Shown in pieces: positions 63,405 through 64,000 of a stretch of DNA of 64,000 nt. Made by a program: the position numbers and the translations under genes. Source of the DNA: Streptosporangium sandarakinum (GTDB lineage: Bacteria; Actinomycetota; Actinomycetes; Streptosporangiales; Streptosporangiaceae). The DNA lies in the NCBI RefSeq assembly GCF_013409935.1, contig NZ_JACCCO010000001.1, forward strand, positions 1,426,001-1,490,000. Reading direction: 5' to 3'. Under the pieces are notes generated by a model. The model was given only the letters and a program-made list of their open reading frames with translations, had not been told where the DNA came from and made no database searches. How positions within the stretch are numbered: the first letter of the stretch is position 1; each line of letters starts with the position of its first letter.

Positions 63405-64000
63405 CACTGGACCGGGACGCCGCCGCGCCACACGCGGCGGGGCTTGAGGCCGAAGGCCCAGGCGAAGGCGCCCTCGTGGTCGGCGTCCCACTGGACGATG
63501 TCGGCCAGCCGTCCGGGGGCCAGGACGCCCCGGTCGGGGGCGCCCAGGACGGTGGCTCCGCCGAGGGTGGCCGCGCGGAGCGCGTCGCCGACGCTCATGC
63601 CGAAGGCCGCCACGGCGAGGCTGATGACCAGGGACATCGAGGTGATGCCGCAGTGGCCGGGGTTGTGGTCGCTGCCGAGCGCGACCGTGACGCCCTGGCC
63701 CAGCATCCGGCGCACCGGGGGCAGGCTGCCGTGCTGGAGGGCGGTACCCGGGCAGACCACGGCGGGAACGCCGTACCTGGCCATCAGCGCGATGTCGTCG
63801 TCGGAGGTGTGGTGGAGCAGGTCGGCCGACGCGCAGCCCATCTCCGCGGCGAGCTGAACGGCGCCGCGGCGACTGTGGACACCGGCGTGGATGCGGGGCA
63901 GCAGGCCGACGTTGCGGCCGGAGGCGAGCACCCAGCGGGCCTCGTCGGTGGTGAAGTGGCCCTCGTCGCAGTAGACGTCGACGCTGTCGGCCCCGGCCGC
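63404..64000 (-). CDS. hutI: imidazolonepropionase-like amidohydrolase, C-terminal part, cut by window edge
   Basis: 199 codons run to the edge. VDVYCDEGHFTTDEARWVLASG, HAGVHSRRGAVQLAAEMGCASADLLHH, LPPVRRMLGQGVTVALGSDHNPGHC and DRGVLAPGRLADIVQWDADH match HutI, with the SDxNPG motif (metal/catalytic Asp) clear. It hydrolyses imidazolone propionate to formiminoglutamate in histidine degradation. The start lies outside. Confidence 0.85.
   Translation of the reverse strand, partial: AAGADSVDVYCDEGHFTTDEARWVLASGRNVGLLPRIHAGVHSRRGAVQLAAEMGCASADLLHHTSDDDIALMARYGVPAVVCPGTALQHGSLPPVRRMLGQGVTVALGSDHNPGHCGITSMSLVISLAVAAFGMSVGDALRAATLGGATVLGAPDRGVLAPGRLADIVQWDADHEGAFAWAFGLKPRRVWRGGVPVQ

Overview
The window is a GC-rich chromosomal segment of a filamentous actinomycete. 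The housekeeping order is comEA-comEC-holA-rpsT-lepA-hemW-hrcA-dnaJ-rsmE-HIT-phoH-ybeY-hlyC-(cdd-like)-era ... leuA ... recO-uppS. GTG starts are frequent, many genes overlap by 4 nt, and there is a WhiJ/AbaA/BldB-type (HATPase + XRE/DUF5753 + DUF397) cluster. These features fit Streptosporangiales (Streptosporangium/Nonomuraea-like), but that placement is inference without a database search.

Layout, left to right. 1-4.9 kb: recO-uppS (minus), a CDP-alcohol phosphatidyltransferase with a membrane partner, and two minus-strand membrane proteins. 4.9-9.7 kb: a NarL-type two-component pair, then an Lrp regulator, a dimethylarginase-family hydrolase and ornithine aminotransferase (arginine-derivative catabolism). 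9.8-16.3 kb: a PhoD-like phosphatase and glutamate dehydrogenase, divergent around a strongly palindromic spacer. This is followed by a decayed patch (broken marR, broken tnpB, C-terminal piece of an APC permease) and an acetamidase/formamidase. 16.5-22.2 kb: two TetR-controlled loci with readable operators (YrdB/epimerase/Gfo-Idh operon; NmrA-type gene), a YciI-like gene and an IS5-family remnant. 22.5-25.1 kb: a complete IS5-family (IS427-type) element inserted exactly at the stop codon of the HATPase gene, then the XRE and DUF397 genes. 25.2-32.3 kb: GNAT, zinc ribbon, multicopper oxidase operon, Ohr, and a phospholipase D-like secreted protein.

32.5-37.1 kb: leuA with a leucine-rich leader peptide and attenuator-type hairpin, a DUF2630 gene, and a serine hydrolase gene split by a TnpB-only IS200/IS605-type element. 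37.2-41.5 kb: a membrane protein and a membrane-anchored solute-binding protein, divergent from a Ser/Thr kinase-like receptor that has lost its HRD and DFG catalytic motifs. 41.5-63.2 kb: mostly conserved core genes (era to degV), including an ECF sigma factor with a co-transcribed membrane protein, the hrcA-dnaJ heat-shock operon with a CIRCE operator, and a GH18-like secreted protein between lepA and rpsT. The window ends inside a hutI-like amidohydrolase.

The block between leuA and recO (about 1-32 kb) and the leuA-era interval (34-41 kb) are the accessory parts. They hold all of the main insertion sequences, pseudogenes and regulators. From era rightwards the sequence is mostly compact, conserved and informational. 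The most interesting signals are the CTAG/stop-codon insertion habit of the IS5-type elements, the TnpB element with recoverable junctions, the pseudokinase/binding-protein module, the leu attenuator, and the palindromic spacer between phoD and gdhA.
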